Both the position numbers and the translations under genes were made by a program. The notes beneath the pieces are model-generated. The model did not search any database. It had not been told where the DNA came from and saw only the letters and a program-made list of their open reading frames with translations. From an uncultured Angelakisella sp. (GTDB taxonomy: Bacteria; Bacillota; Clostridia; Oscillospirales; Ruminococcaceae), in assembly GCA_910585525.1 (NCBI GenBank), contig CAJUFR010000036.1, positions 1-21,616 on the forward strand: a stretch of 21,616 nt of DNA. The letters run 5' to 3'. Below, piece after piece: positions 21,329 through 21,616 of the stretch; position 1 is the first letter of the stretch; the number at the start of each line of letters is the position of its first letter.

Positions 21329-21616
21329 ATGGAATGGGTGGAACGGATGAACAAGGCCCTGGACTACCTGGAGGAACATCTGGCCGGGGAGGTGGAACTG
21401 GAGGAGGCGGCGCGGCTGGCTTGCTGCTCCCCCTACCACTTCCAGCGGATATTCCCCTATCTGGCGGGGGTCCCCCTTTCGGAATACCTGCGCCGCCGCC
21501 GGATGTCCCTGGCCGCCGCCGACCTGCTGGCTGGGGAGAAGGTGGTGGAGGTGGCTCTCCGGTACGGCTACAATTCCCCCACCGCCTTTAACCGGGCCTT
21601 CCAGGGGGTCCACGGA
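21329..21616 (+). CDS. AraC-family transcriptional regulator (5' part, cut by window end)
   Basis: The first 96 codons of an AraC/XylS-type regulator whose 3' end lies beyond the window. Both helix-turn-helix units are near the N-terminus: the first around VELEEAARLACCSPYHFQRIF (21-41), the second KVVEVALRYGYNSPTAFNRAFQ, with the linking helix SEYLRRRRMSLAAADLL. AraC proteins with the DNA-binding domain first often carry a C-terminal GyrI-like small-molecule-binding domain, so that architecture is likely here. The ATG is preceded by AAAAAGGAG at 8 nt. It is divergent from the SpoIID-domain gene. Target genes are unknown. Confidence 0.9.
   Translation, partial: MEWVERMNKALDYLEEHLAGEVELEEAARLACCSPYHFQRIFPYLAGVPLSEYLRRRRMSLAAADLLAGEKVVEVALRYGYNSPTAFNRAFQGVHG

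Noticed and set aside
1..21616. CRISPR array, insertion sequence, prophage or riboswitch
   Set aside because: No regularly spaced repeats, transposase, integrase or phage genes were seen, and no leader matched a riboswitch class I could recognise.

Overview
The window looks like chromosomal DNA of a GC-rich Firmicute, most likely a Clostridia/Oscillospiraceae-type gut anaerobe (Flavonifractor- or Intestinimonas-like). This is inferred from strong AGGAGG-type ribosome binding sites, frequent TTG and GTG starts, intrinsic terminators, a SpoIID-domain protein, the walJ/rlmH neighbourhood known from other Firmicutes, and a GC content that looks well above 60% except near the left edge and in promoters. 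Species cannot be fixed from the sequence alone.

Left part (1-11.6 kb) is almost entirely minus strand. It reads, in transcription order, from murA (peptidoglycan precursor synthesis) through a large protein with an Imm5-like N-terminus and an L7/L12-CTD-like C-terminus, walJ (MBL-fold hydrolase), an unrecognised protein, rlmH (23S rRNA methyltransferase), two tandem M42 aminopeptidases, a GNAT acetyltransferase, a membrane-anchored metallophosphoesterase, a membrane acyltransferase and a methionine gamma-lyase-family PLP enzyme, ending in tRNA-Leu(UAG) with its own promoter and terminator. From the second M42 gene onward the genes are tightly packed, with 1-nt gaps and ATGA overlaps, and look like one translationally coupled operon.

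Middle part: murA is divergent from a membrane-anchored PDZ/S41 (CtpA-like) protein that lacks the usual catalytic serine and the NPGG motif. A bidirectional terminator separates this gene from a SorC-family regulator.

Right part (13.2-19.7 kb) is a carbohydrate locus. The SorC-type sugar-sensing repressor is divergent from a plus-strand operon: class II aldolase, a TIM-like isomerase, a YjbQ-family protein, a galactitol-type PTS IIB and IIC, a small membrane protein of unknown function, and the PTS IIA. Two near-identical palindromic boxes, one over the regulator's -35 and one over the operon's -10/start site, fit repression of both promoters. A roughly 165-nt near-perfect palindrome lies between the aldolase and the isomerase. 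The substrate is unknown; a sugar or polyol phosphorylated during PTS uptake, with later cleavage by the aldolase, is the reasonable reading.

The right end holds a SpoIID-domain lipoprotein with a long Ser/Pro/Glu-rich linker (minus strand) and the 5' part of a divergent AraC-family regulator cut by the window edge. No CRISPR array, insertion sequence, integrase or phage gene is visible.
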